The notes below the pieces were generated by a model that made no database searches, was not told where the DNA came from, and saw nothing but the letters and a program-made list of their open reading frames with translations. Source: Alphaproteobacteria bacterium WMHbin7 (GTDB taxonomy: Bacteria; Pseudomonadota; Alphaproteobacteria; Rhodospirillales; WMHbin7). Taken from it: DNA of 64,000 nt. The position numbers and the translations under genes were made by a program. This document shows, piece by piece, positions 9,001-14,492 of this stretch. The stretch spans positions 1 through 64,000 of the forward strand of contig PDZW01000015.1 of the NCBI GenBank assembly GCA_002753155.1, in the 5' to 3' direction. Position 1 is the first letter of the stretch. Each line of letters begins with the position of its first letter.

Positions 9001-10446
9001 ATCCTGTCCCGTCCGACTATCACCCTCCAGAACATCACCCCACAGGAGATCGTTGCCAGAGCCTCCCAACAGATCGTCCTTGGCAACTCCGCCAAAGATC
9101 AGATCATCGCCTGCCATGCCCGAGGCGAAACCATCAACAGCACCTCGATTGCTGATGATGTCATTTCCATCGGCGCCGAATACGGCGTCCAAGCTTTGTA
9201 CCTGCATATCAACCGTGACATCGAATCCATTATCGACCATCAGAACGATTGAACCATCCTGACGCTGATAGCGGGCTTGGCCGATTTCATTGACCAGCAG
9301 GGTATATCCATTGGGATCGTAGCCGAAAGCGACATCCCCCGCCGTGCCGGACGAGCCATCGGCACGATGATAAATCGTCTGCGCACCCAGTTGATTGCCG
9401 TTGACATCGGTTGGCGTTACGGACGTCGAAACGTTAAGGTCAAAAGACGTTATTCCCGCCGCCGCCAGAGTAATCACTTCACCAGCATCTGAAACGCCGT
9501 CCAGATCAGCATCCTGCCAGACCCGGAATGACGACCAGGACGAGTCCGCAGAGTCGAAAACCAAGTCCTGGTTGCTGTCAAAGGCAAGCCGAAGCGCTTC
9601 AAGGTCGCTCGTACTGCCCGGTGCATGGCGGGTAAGGACCAACTCGTCAGCAGATGTAATCAAGCCATTGCCATCAAGATCGATTACCAGCATGCCATCG
9701 TCGGCCCCGGCCCAGCCCGTCCGTTCCAGCACCCCATCGCCATCCATGTCGAACAGGGCGCTAGACAGACTGGGAGCGGTCAGTTCAATACCATCGCCGT
9801 CAAGGTCAAGGATGATGGGGGGGGCCCCACTCATTGGAGAATATTCAGATAAATGCTGTGCAGGACGGCTAGCAATAAAATAGTCGTAATATTGCCCCCC
9901 AAGCCATTCCCCCCCACTGCTTAGCGCAAACCCGGCGCCAATTCCAAAAGCAATTCCCCAACCCGTTGAAAGTAAGCCGACCCTAGCAAATGTTCCCGCG
10001 ATATCTCCCGCAAACCCGAAAACTTGAACATACCGATCCCGATCTGTTGTTGCCTGAGAATAAGCAAGCGATCTTTGAGCAACAAAAAAGCCACCCGCTA
10101 AAATATGATTTGTTTGCTTGAAAATCTGTGCTGTTGAGTCTGAAATGATAATTCCAAATTTATTGTTTATATTATAGCCCAAATCCTTGATTGCATCATG
10201 ATAATTTGCCATTGAATCAAGAGGCTTACTGACTTGTTCAACGATCTTATTGTGTACCCAGTCAGTTGATACGCGTGCATATTCCTGCACAGTGCTTGAA
10301 ACGCTATTGAACCAAGATGGCGTAAACAGATACTGTGATTCAGAGCTTATTTGCTTTTGTTCATCCCAAATTCTTGCAATATCTAATGCAAACTCCTCAG
10401 GAGTTTTTGAAGTGAAGACATCTCTTGGATCGGTTATCTGGTACAT
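1..10446 (-). CDS. Giant RTX-type calcium-binding repeat protein with kexin-like subtilase and P-domain (partial)
   Basis: The frame is open from ATG 10446 to the window edge, giving at least 3,482 residues with no stop; the C-terminus lies outside. An AGGAAGAG ribosome site precedes the ATG. By translation the order is: N-terminal segment (1-205) with a Gly-rich hydrophobic stretch near 150-180; Asp-rich calcium-binding modules (about 205-400); GGxGxD-type repeats (420-655); a cadherin-like repeat (715-808); a subtilisin/kexin-like domain (812-1105); a P-domain (about 1149-1282); more RTX repeats; two cadherin-like repeats; two blocks of seven propeller-like repeats; four cadherin-like repeats; then Calx-beta-like domains. 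In the subtilase domain Asp849, His888 and Asn993 are in place but the nucleophile position is Cys1068 (GTCGAAP where GTSxAAP is expected). Such proteins normally leave by type I secretion using a C-terminal signal, which cannot be seen here. Adhesin, toxin or surface matrix protein are all possible. Confidence 0.93.
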   Translation of the reverse strand, partial: MYQITDPRDVFTSKTPEEFALDIARIWDEQKQISSESQYLFTPSWFNSVSSTVQEYARVSTDWVHNKIVEQVSKPLDSMANYHDAIKDLGYNINNKFGIIISDSTAQIFKQTNHILAGGFFVAQRSLAYSQATTDRDRYVQVFGFAGDIAGTFARVGLLSTGWGIAFGIGAGFALSSGGEWLGGQYYDYFIASRPAQHLSEYSPMSGAPPIILDLDGDGIELTAPSLSSALFDMDGDGVLERTGWAGADDGMLVIDLDGNGLITSADELVLTRHAPGSTSDLEALRLAFDSNQDLVFDSADSSWSSFRVWQDADLDGVSDAGEVITLAAAGITSFDLNVSTSVTPTDVNGNQLGAQTIYHRADGSSGTAGDVAFGYDPNGYTLLVNEIGQARYQRQDGSIVLMVDNGFDVTVDMQVQSLDAVFGADGNDIISNRGAVDGFASGMAGDDLIFGGVAKDDLLGGSGNDLLWGDVLEGDSRTGQDLLDGGEGDDKLVGDSQEVTATGSADLLVGGAGNDLILGDAESLSGVGGHDALYGEEGDDVLIGDANGITGIAGDDLIASGAGSDVAYGDALQVSGVAGNDLISGEDGSDKLYGDAYDLTGVAGDDIIDGGAGDDLIVGDAWSFKAAPPPAGVTTTATGADTLIGGAGNDSLFGGVGNDVAVYRGNRADYVVSAQGAFVTVRDLRDSALTTDHDGADTLTGVESLRFADGDMSVSANMAPIALNDADLGSTRGPAVITAAELLANDLDVEGDTLSIIGVGKALHGSVSIDEQGQILFTPEAGYAGRASFCYTVSDGKGGIASAQASLTIQTALPDDPIYAKQWHLQAINAPAAWEDYTGAGVLVGNLDGAAQITHPDLIANYDTTRDYDFTTGDHDPTATAPDDQNHATSVLGIIAAARNNIGGVGVAYGATVVEYQRAVADTLTFDSQPVRDAFLHMNELDVANIIGTYGSDPLSDIAGPNKLTWLDAAYQSAAASGRAGLGTVMVVTGGNQNDEGYIATLDDRVNSRFVMAAGVIEEDGRHSFSTPGASIHVVAPGAKLYTTDRTGSDGYDAGDNPDTTLFSGTCGAAPVVSGVAALILEANPNLGWRDVQEIFAYSARQTDAASSSWFYNAALNWNGGGMHVSADYGFGLVNARAAVRLAETWQGQGSSTNEVSVGASSGALNAALVDAGAMQSSLSVASSMQIDHVEVDLDIDHTRLGDLIVTLISPDGTRSVLVDRTGVLREGEGDHGLGVGTATLTLTTSSNQFWGETGNGAWRLEVADAVSGETGVLKSWGLRLYGDAASDDSVYVYSNEFSGFTNLGDAARHTLSDGAGTDAINASMVTVDQVIDLRAGAVSSIAGNTLTLGAGTVIERVYAGDGADLLVGNDAANLLWGGRGDDTLAGGIGADTLNGGSGDDTVSYAGSLAGVIVDLVSGLGIAGDAQGDLLTGIEALAGSAFDDSLSGDSFDNTLTGGLGNDSLAGGAGGDQLSGGEGIDILWGDLGDDILWGDLGDDILHGGDGKDIALFAGFESNYVINLDAGFATISGADGFDILDGVEMLRFADHDVWITLQNAAPMAVADSVAASEDTAVTIALSSLLGNDTDSDGDVLQLLSVGNPLNGSVEISGDTIIFRPKAEFSGVGSFDYTIDDGKGGIVTTSVAVNITAVNDNPDGSEGQIILATGGQAFGKLTGTDVDSLASAFSYGLSQQATHGTVAINADGTYTYTAASGYVGEDSFTFTIDDGAGGSGTGTMSVQVRGAPKFDQVLQVNTTVGKSAGDREWKMGPSIATLANGDMIVVYPRVMHENDTELYAQRFDRGGNAIGSEFHINQFSYAWQDIAEVAALPDGGFLVSWSSWGEDGSSYTVVTRRYDAAGAAVGEEFVINETTENEQRSPSILVLSDGSYVIAWDSYEQDGSGFGVYGRKFGCDDAPLGHEFQINTFTQDWQHDAQLCALGNGGFVSVWRSCGQDGFGYGVYGQSFDSIGNKSGSEFCLTEGVQYWQTRPSISALPDGGFVAIWQDGDIVPKPGDYYDISGRRFDSLGRPVGGEFRVNRADYAVSQIQPSVTVLSDGSWLVVWASENGSMLRGQKFDQAGNPIETNFDISPIPAAANYITGDIPYYLPKVSALSQGGFAVAWLSQSTATDPSIVNMKVFAGSTDPSLTQIHYSTGEGNDALFGGIGDDILNGGAGDDQLGGGSGNDSLIGETGDDTFISSLGHDVLDGGLGTDTAIFSQASTSYGFDKIGSDIVVTSAADGSQTRLVGVETAKFADRVIDLDSGFIPPIVQDAKIIMPRDSGVITGRTQADDPDGTNALLTYSLGNGPQSGTVAVATDGVWTFVANAGFTGKDQFSVRVTDQAGISSLQNIDVEVVAPHRRNSTFQVNTSDPGNPTAITPEYWRQKPSIAATGDGGFISMWASKGVNDVGFDIRSQKYDASANPVGGEFVVNSFTASDQLNVHVTTLSDGGCYAVWGSKGEAGTSEAIFGQRFAADGSKIGQEVQLSDYYVNQQRVPYIAELSDGGIAVSWESWGQDGDAFGVFVRRFDASGAPQGNAVQANVFTAKWQCESRVVPLNDGGFFTVWESSPWNATTGTYDNQYAQDGSYGGIYGRRFGLDGQPVGGEVRINTYTDWGQHRPSAASLTGGGFVVVWQDGGIGPTPASPYDISGQKFDDLGNPEGASFRVNLNDLPGWQTKASVHATQDGGFVVVWDSQPNLSSTDHYVRGQRFDAACVKVGTQFSYGPFAQPNVLTNEDECLNPAVTTLTDGSLAIVWRIMNPAETSSQVMARIDSVGLTTTYLSLTQNGGVGDDLLVGGDASDSLNGGLGNDSLVGNSGNDIAIFQGSINEYDVVRNMDGTVAIVNLSSQEVDSLSGIEVLRFDEGDYHNDGINNAPKAIADSLVSTEDTDTLFVAAQMIANDLDFEGDVLSLSSVSNASHGTVALDVNGNVVFTPDANYVGPASFDYTISDSSGGMATATATISISPVNDAPVAAAYVATGSEDATLTVLPSTLLTSATDVDGDVLALASVSNAMHGTVALDVNGNVLFTPDANFNGTATFDYTVSDGHGGTSTATATVNVAAVNDAPMASLVSANSSEDVPLTVLAANLLAQATDIDGDSLSLTSVGNATHGTVNLDANGNVVFTPEANYNGAATFDYTISDGKGGFATATATVNVSPTNDAPTANTVSPWIIPSDIGSTLLASALLAAASDIDGDVLTLSSVGNALHGTVSLDASGNILYTPDAGYTGAASFDYTISDGQGGLTTATAIIQVAPAQTDITVSSGMVEENVGTQTVTFTLAEALLSDVTINYGTSNGTALAGQDYVGAMGSVTILAGQLTGVASIAISDDAVYEGNQSYGVDITSVDFGNGAGPVAYAASGMQTILGTGAGAESAPSLSISDVVISEGGGSAVFSVTLSGASDFSTSVDYASVDGTALAGGDYTATSGTLAFAPGETGKTIMAPVIDDAASENSETVHVNLSNAVNASIADGQGTATIVDN
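700..1850 (-). repeat. Four tandem cadherin-like repeats of about 288 bp
   Basis: Inside the giant RTX gene the motif FDYTxSDGxGG recurs near positions 735, 1025, 1315 and 1600, a period of about 288 bp or 96 residues. Each unit also carries LxSVxNAxHGTVxLD and FTPxAxYxGxA. This matches the tandem cadherin-like/VCBS repeats of large secreted adhesins. The units are close in sequence but not identical, so recombination could change their number. Confidence 0.85.
2160..3330 (-). repeat. Seven propeller-like protein repeats, block 2
   Basis: Seven degenerate units of about 50-65 residues share the pattern PSxxxLxDGGFVVxW followed by GQRFDxxGxxVGxEFxVN. The GGFxVxW strand and the terminal RFD turn look like blades of a beta-propeller. 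The block is followed by a short RTX segment. Repeats are recognisable only at protein level, and base composition here is visibly lower in GC than in the P-domain region. Confidence 0.65.
4020..5190 (-). repeat. Seven propeller-like protein repeats, block 1
   Basis: A second block with the same unit as 2160-3330, again seven units counted by hand, the last one shortened. The unit ends DISGRRFDSLGRPVGGEF in one copy and DISGQKFDDLGNPEG in the matching copy of the other block, so the two blocks probably arose by duplication of a whole seven-unit array. Confidence 0.65.
8480..9180 (-). repeat. RTX-like GGxGxD calcium-binding repeats near the N-terminus of the giant protein
   Basis: The translated segment is dense in GGAGNDLI, GEEGDDVL and GGVGNDV type nonapeptides, often separated by GDAxxxTGVAG inserts. 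Such repeats bind calcium in beta-rolls. Further clusters lie near 5990-6330, 3820-3990 and 1990-2100, so the RTX repeats are spread along the protein rather than kept next to the C-terminal secretion signal. Confidence 0.8.
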
Positions 10447-10455
10447 TTTCTCTTC

Positions 10456-10989
10456 CTATTTTTTAACTCGATCACGGAGTAAATACCAAGCAACAACGCG
10501 AAACGATTGATACACTATGAGGAAGAAAACGAAGACATCGACAATAGGAATAAATCCACCGCCCCTTCCAACGCTCCCATTAACAATATAATTATAATGA
10601 ATCATTATGTTTGCACCATAAATACACAATACTGCATAAATAGTTGGCCTTAACTTTCCCTGAAATATATGCCTATTCATTTCAGAACACGTTGCAAAAT
10701 CATTAATAAACGCTACATCTTTCCTTTTTACACTCCAAATACATAATCTTATGGCTGATATCGAAATAAGTAATAATATTGCAGCTATATATATATATAC
10801 TGGAACTGTATTGCTTTTTTGCGTTACATCAAGATGCGGCCATATCTGACGGTAGAATAAATATAAAGCGATTACAGAGGCAATTAATGTAATAAAGAAA
10901 TATTTCATGCTTCCATAGAACACATAATTGTCTAATGCCATTTTCCTTTTATCAATTATTTCTTCTTTATCTATATCTTGCTCAGTCAT
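10456..10989 (-). CDS. Four-helix inner membrane protein of unknown function, between acyltransferase and RTX gene
   Basis: A 177-residue protein with a charged N-terminus and four predicted membrane helices at about 30-47, 63-85, 114-135 and 146-169, ending in a basic tail. I do not recognise the family. It starts 6 bases after the acyltransferase stop and ends 9 bases before the giant RTX start, so the three genes are almost certainly co-transcribed. Its DNA is very AT-rich compared with the flagellar genes next door, suggesting separate acquisition. By position it could be an immunity, accessory or secretion partner of the RTX protein, but no motif proves this. Confidence 0.8.
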   Translation of the reverse strand: MTEQDIDKEEIIDKRKMALDNYVFYGSMKYFFITLIASVIALYLFYRQIWPHLDVTQKSNTVPVYIYIAAILLLISISAIRLCIWSVKRKDVAFINDFATCSEMNRHIFQGKLRPTIYAVLCIYGANIMIHYNYIVNGSVGRGGGFIPIVDVFVFFLIVYQSFRVVAWYLLRDRVKK

Positions 10990-10995
10990 GATTCT

Positions 10996-11535
10996 TCACC
11001 ATTCCACAACTCCCACACCCACCCCGTCCGGGGCCGGCTGCAAGGCCTTCACCTTGCGTCCAGGGAAGATGCGTTCCCGCACTTCCTTGAGCGCCTGTTC
11101 GCCGCCGCCGAATGGGGCGATCATGTCGATGATCCAGGCCTGCTCGCCGCTGCGCCAATCCTGAGGTCCCATGCGCAACTGGCCCTTCGAGATGCGAGCC
11201 TCAACTTCCTCGCTGACCGTCGCCCAACTGATGAAGGCGAAGGGCCGTCCGCCTTGACGAAGCAGGCTGCATTGGCGCAGCATCAGGGGCGGCAAGACCA
11301 GCCACTCCATATCGGCAATGAACAGATGTTTGTGGGTTGGCGAATGAGTCATCAGCCACACCACGTCGCCCAGCACCTCGGCTGGGCCATTGGGCTGAGG
11401 CCGTGGCTGCGCCTTAGGCAACGGAACCTTGTCCGCGACCACGCTTTCAATGGTCCTGGCGTTTGGCGAGGATGCGGCCCTGGCCGCATCACGCGACCTA
11501 GCGGGCTTCCCCTTAACTTCCCCTCTACCACCCAT
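10996..11535 (-). CDS. RTX toxin-activating lysine acyltransferase (HlyC family)
   Basis: HlyC-type enzymes transfer a fatty acyl group from acyl carrier protein to internal lysines of RTX proteins in the cytoplasm. The 179-residue product shows the family blocks: LGDVVWLMTHSPTHKHL (His68, matching HlyC His23), the LPPLxxxQ and PFAFISWATVSEE segments, and WIIDMIAPFGG (Asp137, matching HlyC Asp92). I chose ATG 11535 because it has an AGGGGAAG site and lies downstream of a promoter; a TTG at 11625 would start inside that promoter. The N-terminal 50 residues are a basic, Pro-rich extension relative to HlyC. The tightly linked giant RTX gene is its obvious substrate candidate. Confidence 0.85.
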   Translation of the reverse strand: MGGRGEVKGKPARSRDAARAASSPNARTIESVVADKVPLPKAQPRPQPNGPAEVLGDVVWLMTHSPTHKHLFIADMEWLVLPPLMLRQCSLLRQGGRPFAFISWATVSEEVEARISKGQLRMGPQDWRSGEQAWIIDMIAPFGGGEQALKEVRERIFPGRKVKALQPAPDGVGVGVVEW

Positions 11536-11591
11536 GCGCTTCCCCTGTGTGAGCGCTTTTGATCCCGGGCTTAGGCTTGTTTTGTTTGGGG

Positions 11592-11619
11592 ACTCTAGCA
11601 GCGCATAAGCGCGAGTCAA
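11592..11619 (-). promoter_or_regulatory. Candidate sigma-70 promoter for the acyltransferase/RTX operon
   Basis: Reading the minus strand, TTGACT (11619-11614), a 16-base spacer and TAGAGT (11597-11592) lie about 60 bases before the chosen start. The spacer contains GCGC-TTAT-GCGC, a small inverted repeat. Matches are 5/6 and 4/6; not tested. Confidence 0.45.
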
Positions 11620-11719
11620 TGGCAACTTCTCGTATTAGGATATTCCTCAGATTAGCGCTAGCTTGACGGTTGGCTCACATCATTCAAGACAATCGCTATC
11701 CCGGATAGCTTGAAACCCG

Positions 11720-11760
11720 CATGGTTCGAGACGGCCCTTCGGCCCTCCTCACCATGAGGT
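11720..11760. repeat. REP-like intergenic palindrome
   Basis: The stretch has CATGGT at one end and ACCATG near the other, around a GGCC-TTC-GGCC core, and resembles the short palindromes (ending CCTCATGGTGAGG on the minus strand) that are common between genes in alphaproteobacteria. Only one copy is in this window, so repetition in the genome is inferred from memory of the motif. Confidence 0.5.
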
Positions 11761-11874
11761 TATGAACCTCGCCGTGCGCAGAATCGGATCAAGCAGATAT
11801 TGGATCACGCGCCGCTGGCCGGTTTTGATTTCCGCCGTCACATTCATGCCGGGCAGTACAGAGCGGGAAACCCC
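11749..11874 (-). pseudogene. 3' remnant of an HlyD-family membrane fusion protein
   Basis: Read in the minus strand, the 41 codons after the stop of the fliK-like gene, in the same frame, encode VLPGMNVTAEIKTG followed by QRRVIQYLLDPI and a stop. This is the conserved C-terminal end of HlyD/PrtE-type adaptor proteins of type I secretion. Nothing of the upstream helical and lipoyl domains is present, and there is no start. The terminal codons TSW-stop come from the REP-like palindrome, so the original end was also lost. It is most likely the scar of a former type I exporter for the adjacent RTX protein. Confidence 0.7.
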
Positions 11875-13689
11875 CTAAATCATCACGCCGGGCTTGCGCC
11901 GGGTTAGCGCTGGCTCGATCTTGGGAGTCTCGACAAAGCGGGCATTGGCCTGAAAAATGATGCTGCCATTGAGGCCCGAGGCGTTGCTGACATTGTCCAC
12001 GATGCGATTGAGATCATAGCGCATCTCGCTGGGCAGCGGCGTCGAAGTGCGGATGATGAAATCGATCCGCCGCTCGCCCCCTTGCATCAGCCCGTCGATC
12101 TGCATGCTTCCCAGACGGCTGAGTTCCAGATCGACCACAAAGCGCGTGCCGCCGCCCTTGCCTGCTTTTCCGCTCTTGCCTTGGCCCTCGCCCGCCTCTT
12201 CGGGGGCCTGGCGCACATGCAGGTGAATGGGCTCGATATGCTGGCCGTTCATCATGGGCACGGCAAAACTGGTCCAGGAGCCAGAGGGGCTGGGCCTGGG
12301 CTGTTTTGGAAGTTCCGCCAGTTCCCTGAATTCCGATTCCATGCGTTTGATCAACTCGCGCCCGCCCTTTTTCTCGATGGCAGAGATCGTTTGGTCGCCC
12401 AGCCAGCTTTTCACATCGCCCTGGCGCACCGCCCCCATATAGGCCGCAAGATTGGCCGCCAGACGGGGGCTTAGGCTGGGCAGGGCGGCCAGCAGTCGCT
12501 GTGCGCCGTTGGGATCGGAAAATTTCAACAGATCGATCGCTTCCTCAAGTGCTGGCATGGGCGATGTGGCATAGGGCGAGGTGAAACCCTCGGCAGCCTT
12601 GACCGCCTGTGGCGGCACCGGCTGGCCGACCACTTCCAGCGTCAGGCGCGAGCCGGGCGCCATGGGCCCCGTATCAAGAGCCAAAAGCCCAACCCCGGTC
12701 GCCACGATGGGCTGCCCGTTGGCGGTGTTGGGCGCCACCGTTCCCGTTAAAAGCAAAGGTACCTGTGCTTGGGGCGCGCCCAAACTGGGATTGGCCGGTG
12801 TCTGGAACAAGGTGGGCGAATAGGGCGCCCAGCTATCGCGGCTGGTCGACATCCAGGGCGCGGCCTGCGCCTGAGCAGGTGCTGCTTGCGGCGCCGGTGC
12901 CTGGGGCTGGCGATCCGGCGTGTTCATGCCGAATTGTAGGGCGGCGTCACGCGGGCCTTGCGACTGCGCTCCGGCCCCAGGGGCCGCCACAGCACCCGCC
13001 GTCTGTGTTGCCGCTGCCTGCGGAATTGCCGTCGTGCCCGGCAAGGGCGGCACAAGACTGCCCGGTTGCGACGCCGCCGCAGCCTGACCCGCCATCGCCT
13101 GCGAAGGGGCCGGAGGCGATACGGCCACGATGCGCACGGCAAGCTGTGTGCCGGGCTGCCAGGGCTCGTTCATGGTCGCTTGCTGAATCTGCGTCGGATC
13201 GGGGGGCGTCAGAACCGTTGCCTGAATCCCCGCAGGCTGTACGTTTTGGGTGCGAAACTGCAGGGCCGCCGCCTCGGCCTGGGCCTGCGTGCCGCCTTGG
13301 GTGTTGGCCGCAGCAGACACCGCCGTGGAAAGCTGCGTGCCCTGCCCCAGGGGCGGTGCTATGGGCTGTCCATCCAACGTCAGAATACGAAACTGTGCTG
13401 CCTGATCGCCAATCTGCGACAGTTGCAGGGTCATCGTGCTTCCCGGCAGCATCGTCTGGGGAACCGACAGGCGAAGCTGAAAGCTGCCCGCATCGGTCGA
13501 GAGCGTCAGCAATCCACGGGCATCGGCCTGGGAAATGGTGGCGCTGAAGGTGCTGCCGGGCAGAAGATTGAAGATATCGGAGGGAAGACTGCGCGTCTGG
13601 GCACTGGCCGCTGCCGTCAGAGCCGACTGCGTATTCTGCATATCCTGGATACGCTGCAACAAGTCAGGCGGGACGACCGGCGGGATCAT
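11875..13689 (-). CDS. FliK-like flagellar hook-length control candidate
   Basis: 604 residues: a long Ala/Pro/Gln-rich middle (about 110-340) and a structured C-terminal third. The C-terminal part (SRLGSMQIDGLMQ, then RRIDFIIRT and LNGSIIFQA) resembles the FliK C-terminal domain that reads hook length and switches export specificity, where a beta-rich LGxLxVxLxxxxxxVxxxF pattern is typical. Its ATG overlaps the flhG stop (ATGA), so it is the last gene of the flagellar operon. Length, low-complexity middle and context all suit FliK, but identity is weak; a conserved flagellar protein of unknown role is the alternative. Confidence 0.6.
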   Translation of the reverse strand: MIPPVVPPDLLQRIQDMQNTQSALTAAASAQTRSLPSDIFNLLPGSTFSATISQADARGLLTLSTDAGSFQLRLSVPQTMLPGSTMTLQLSQIGDQAAQFRILTLDGQPIAPPLGQGTQLSTAVSAAANTQGGTQAQAEAAALQFRTQNVQPAGIQATVLTPPDPTQIQQATMNEPWQPGTQLAVRIVAVSPPAPSQAMAGQAAAASQPGSLVPPLPGTTAIPQAAATQTAGAVAAPGAGAQSQGPRDAALQFGMNTPDRQPQAPAPQAAPAQAQAAPWMSTSRDSWAPYSPTLFQTPANPSLGAPQAQVPLLLTGTVAPNTANGQPIVATGVGLLALDTGPMAPGSRLTLEVVGQPVPPQAVKAAEGFTSPYATSPMPALEEAIDLLKFSDPNGAQRLLAALPSLSPRLAANLAAYMGAVRQGDVKSWLGDQTISAIEKKGGRELIKRMESEFRELAELPKQPRPSPSGSWTSFAVPMMNGQHIEPIHLHVRQAPEEAGEGQGKSGKAGKGGGTRFVVDLELSRLGSMQIDGLMQGGERRIDFIIRTSTPLPSEMRYDLNRIVDNVSNASGLNGSIIFQANARFVETPKIEPALTRRKPGVMI

Positions 13690-14492
13690 GCTGGACTTGA
13701 CCCGATCAGTTGCTCGGCAATCGCTTCGACATCCTGCGCTGCCTCTGAATTGGGCGAGCGGATCAGAAGCGGCGTCTGATTGCGAATGGAATCGCGCACC
13801 TTGACATCGCGCCGAATGACGCCAGCCAAAGGCGGGCTGAATTTTAAGAAACCCTCGCAGGCCTTCTTCAGCGTGGCGAAAGTGCGTTCACCCTCGCGCA
13901 TCGAATTGGCCATGTTGATGACGATGCGCAAATCAAGCCCCGGCCGCTCCATATGCATGACCTTGATAAAGGCATAGGCATCGGTCAGCGAGGTCGGCTC
14001 GTCGGTGCAAACCACCAGAACGGTTGCCGCCGTTTCAGCCAGCATGCGCACCGTCTTTTCGACGCCCGCTCCCAAATCAAGAATCACCCGATCATAAGCC
14101 CCGGACAGCAGCACAAGATCGTCGGTCAGAAGTTGCAGGCGGCTTAGGGGAATATTGGCAAGGCTTCCCGAGCCCGAGCGCCCGGCGATCACGTCAAAGC
14201 CGCCTTCGGGGAAATTGGTTGCCACCTGATTGAGCGTCAGACGTCCGGCAATCACACCGCCCAGATCCTGCTTGGGCATCAGGCCCAATTGAATATCGAC
14301 ATTGGCCAGCCCCAGATCGCCATCGAATAAAAGCGTGTGCTGACTTTTGCGAGCCAAGGCATGCGAAAGCGTTATCGAGAACCAAGTCTTGCCGACGCCG
14401 CCCTTGCCGGAGGCAACGGCCGTCATGTTGCGCCCCTTGGGCCTGATGGCCGGGCGGTGAGCGAGCGTGGGGGCTTGGGGGGTAAGCGTCAT
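13686..14492 (-). CDS. flhG: FlhG/FleN MinD-like ATPase controlling flagellar number
   Basis: 268 residues of the ParA/MinD fold. The deviant Walker A GKGGVGKT is at 29-36, followed by DGDLGLANVDIQLG and an ILDLGAG Walker B. FlhG works opposite the GTPase FlhF, limiting the number of flagella and stimulating FlhF hydrolysis. It overlaps flhF by four bases (ATGA) and the fliK-like gene by four bases, so all three are translationally coupled. A basic N-terminal tail of about 20 residues precedes the nucleotide site, where FlhG proteins carry their FlhF-activating segment. An alternative start at Met23 would remove it. Confidence 0.9.
   Translation of the reverse strand: MTLTPQAPTLAHRPAIRPKGRNMTAVASGKGGVGKTWFSITLSHALARKSQHTLLFDGDLGLANVDIQLGLMPKQDLGGVIAGRLTLNQVATNFPEGGFDVIAGRSGSGSLANIPLSRLQLLTDDLVLLSGAYDRVILDLGAGVEKTVRMLAETAATVLVVCTDEPTSLTDAYAFIKVMHMERPGLDLRIVINMANSMREGERTFATLKKACEGFLKFSPPLAGVIRRDVKVRDSIRNQTPLLIRSPNSEAAQDVEAIAEQLIGSSPA

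Noticed and set aside
70-9883. Many short plus-strand frames across the first 10 kb
   Set aside because: All are shadows of the single minus-strand giant RTX frame, which is open throughout.
11536-11625. Longer TTG start of the acyltransferase
   Set aside because: It would begin inside the likely promoter, while ATG 11535 has a good ribosome site and fits the family length.
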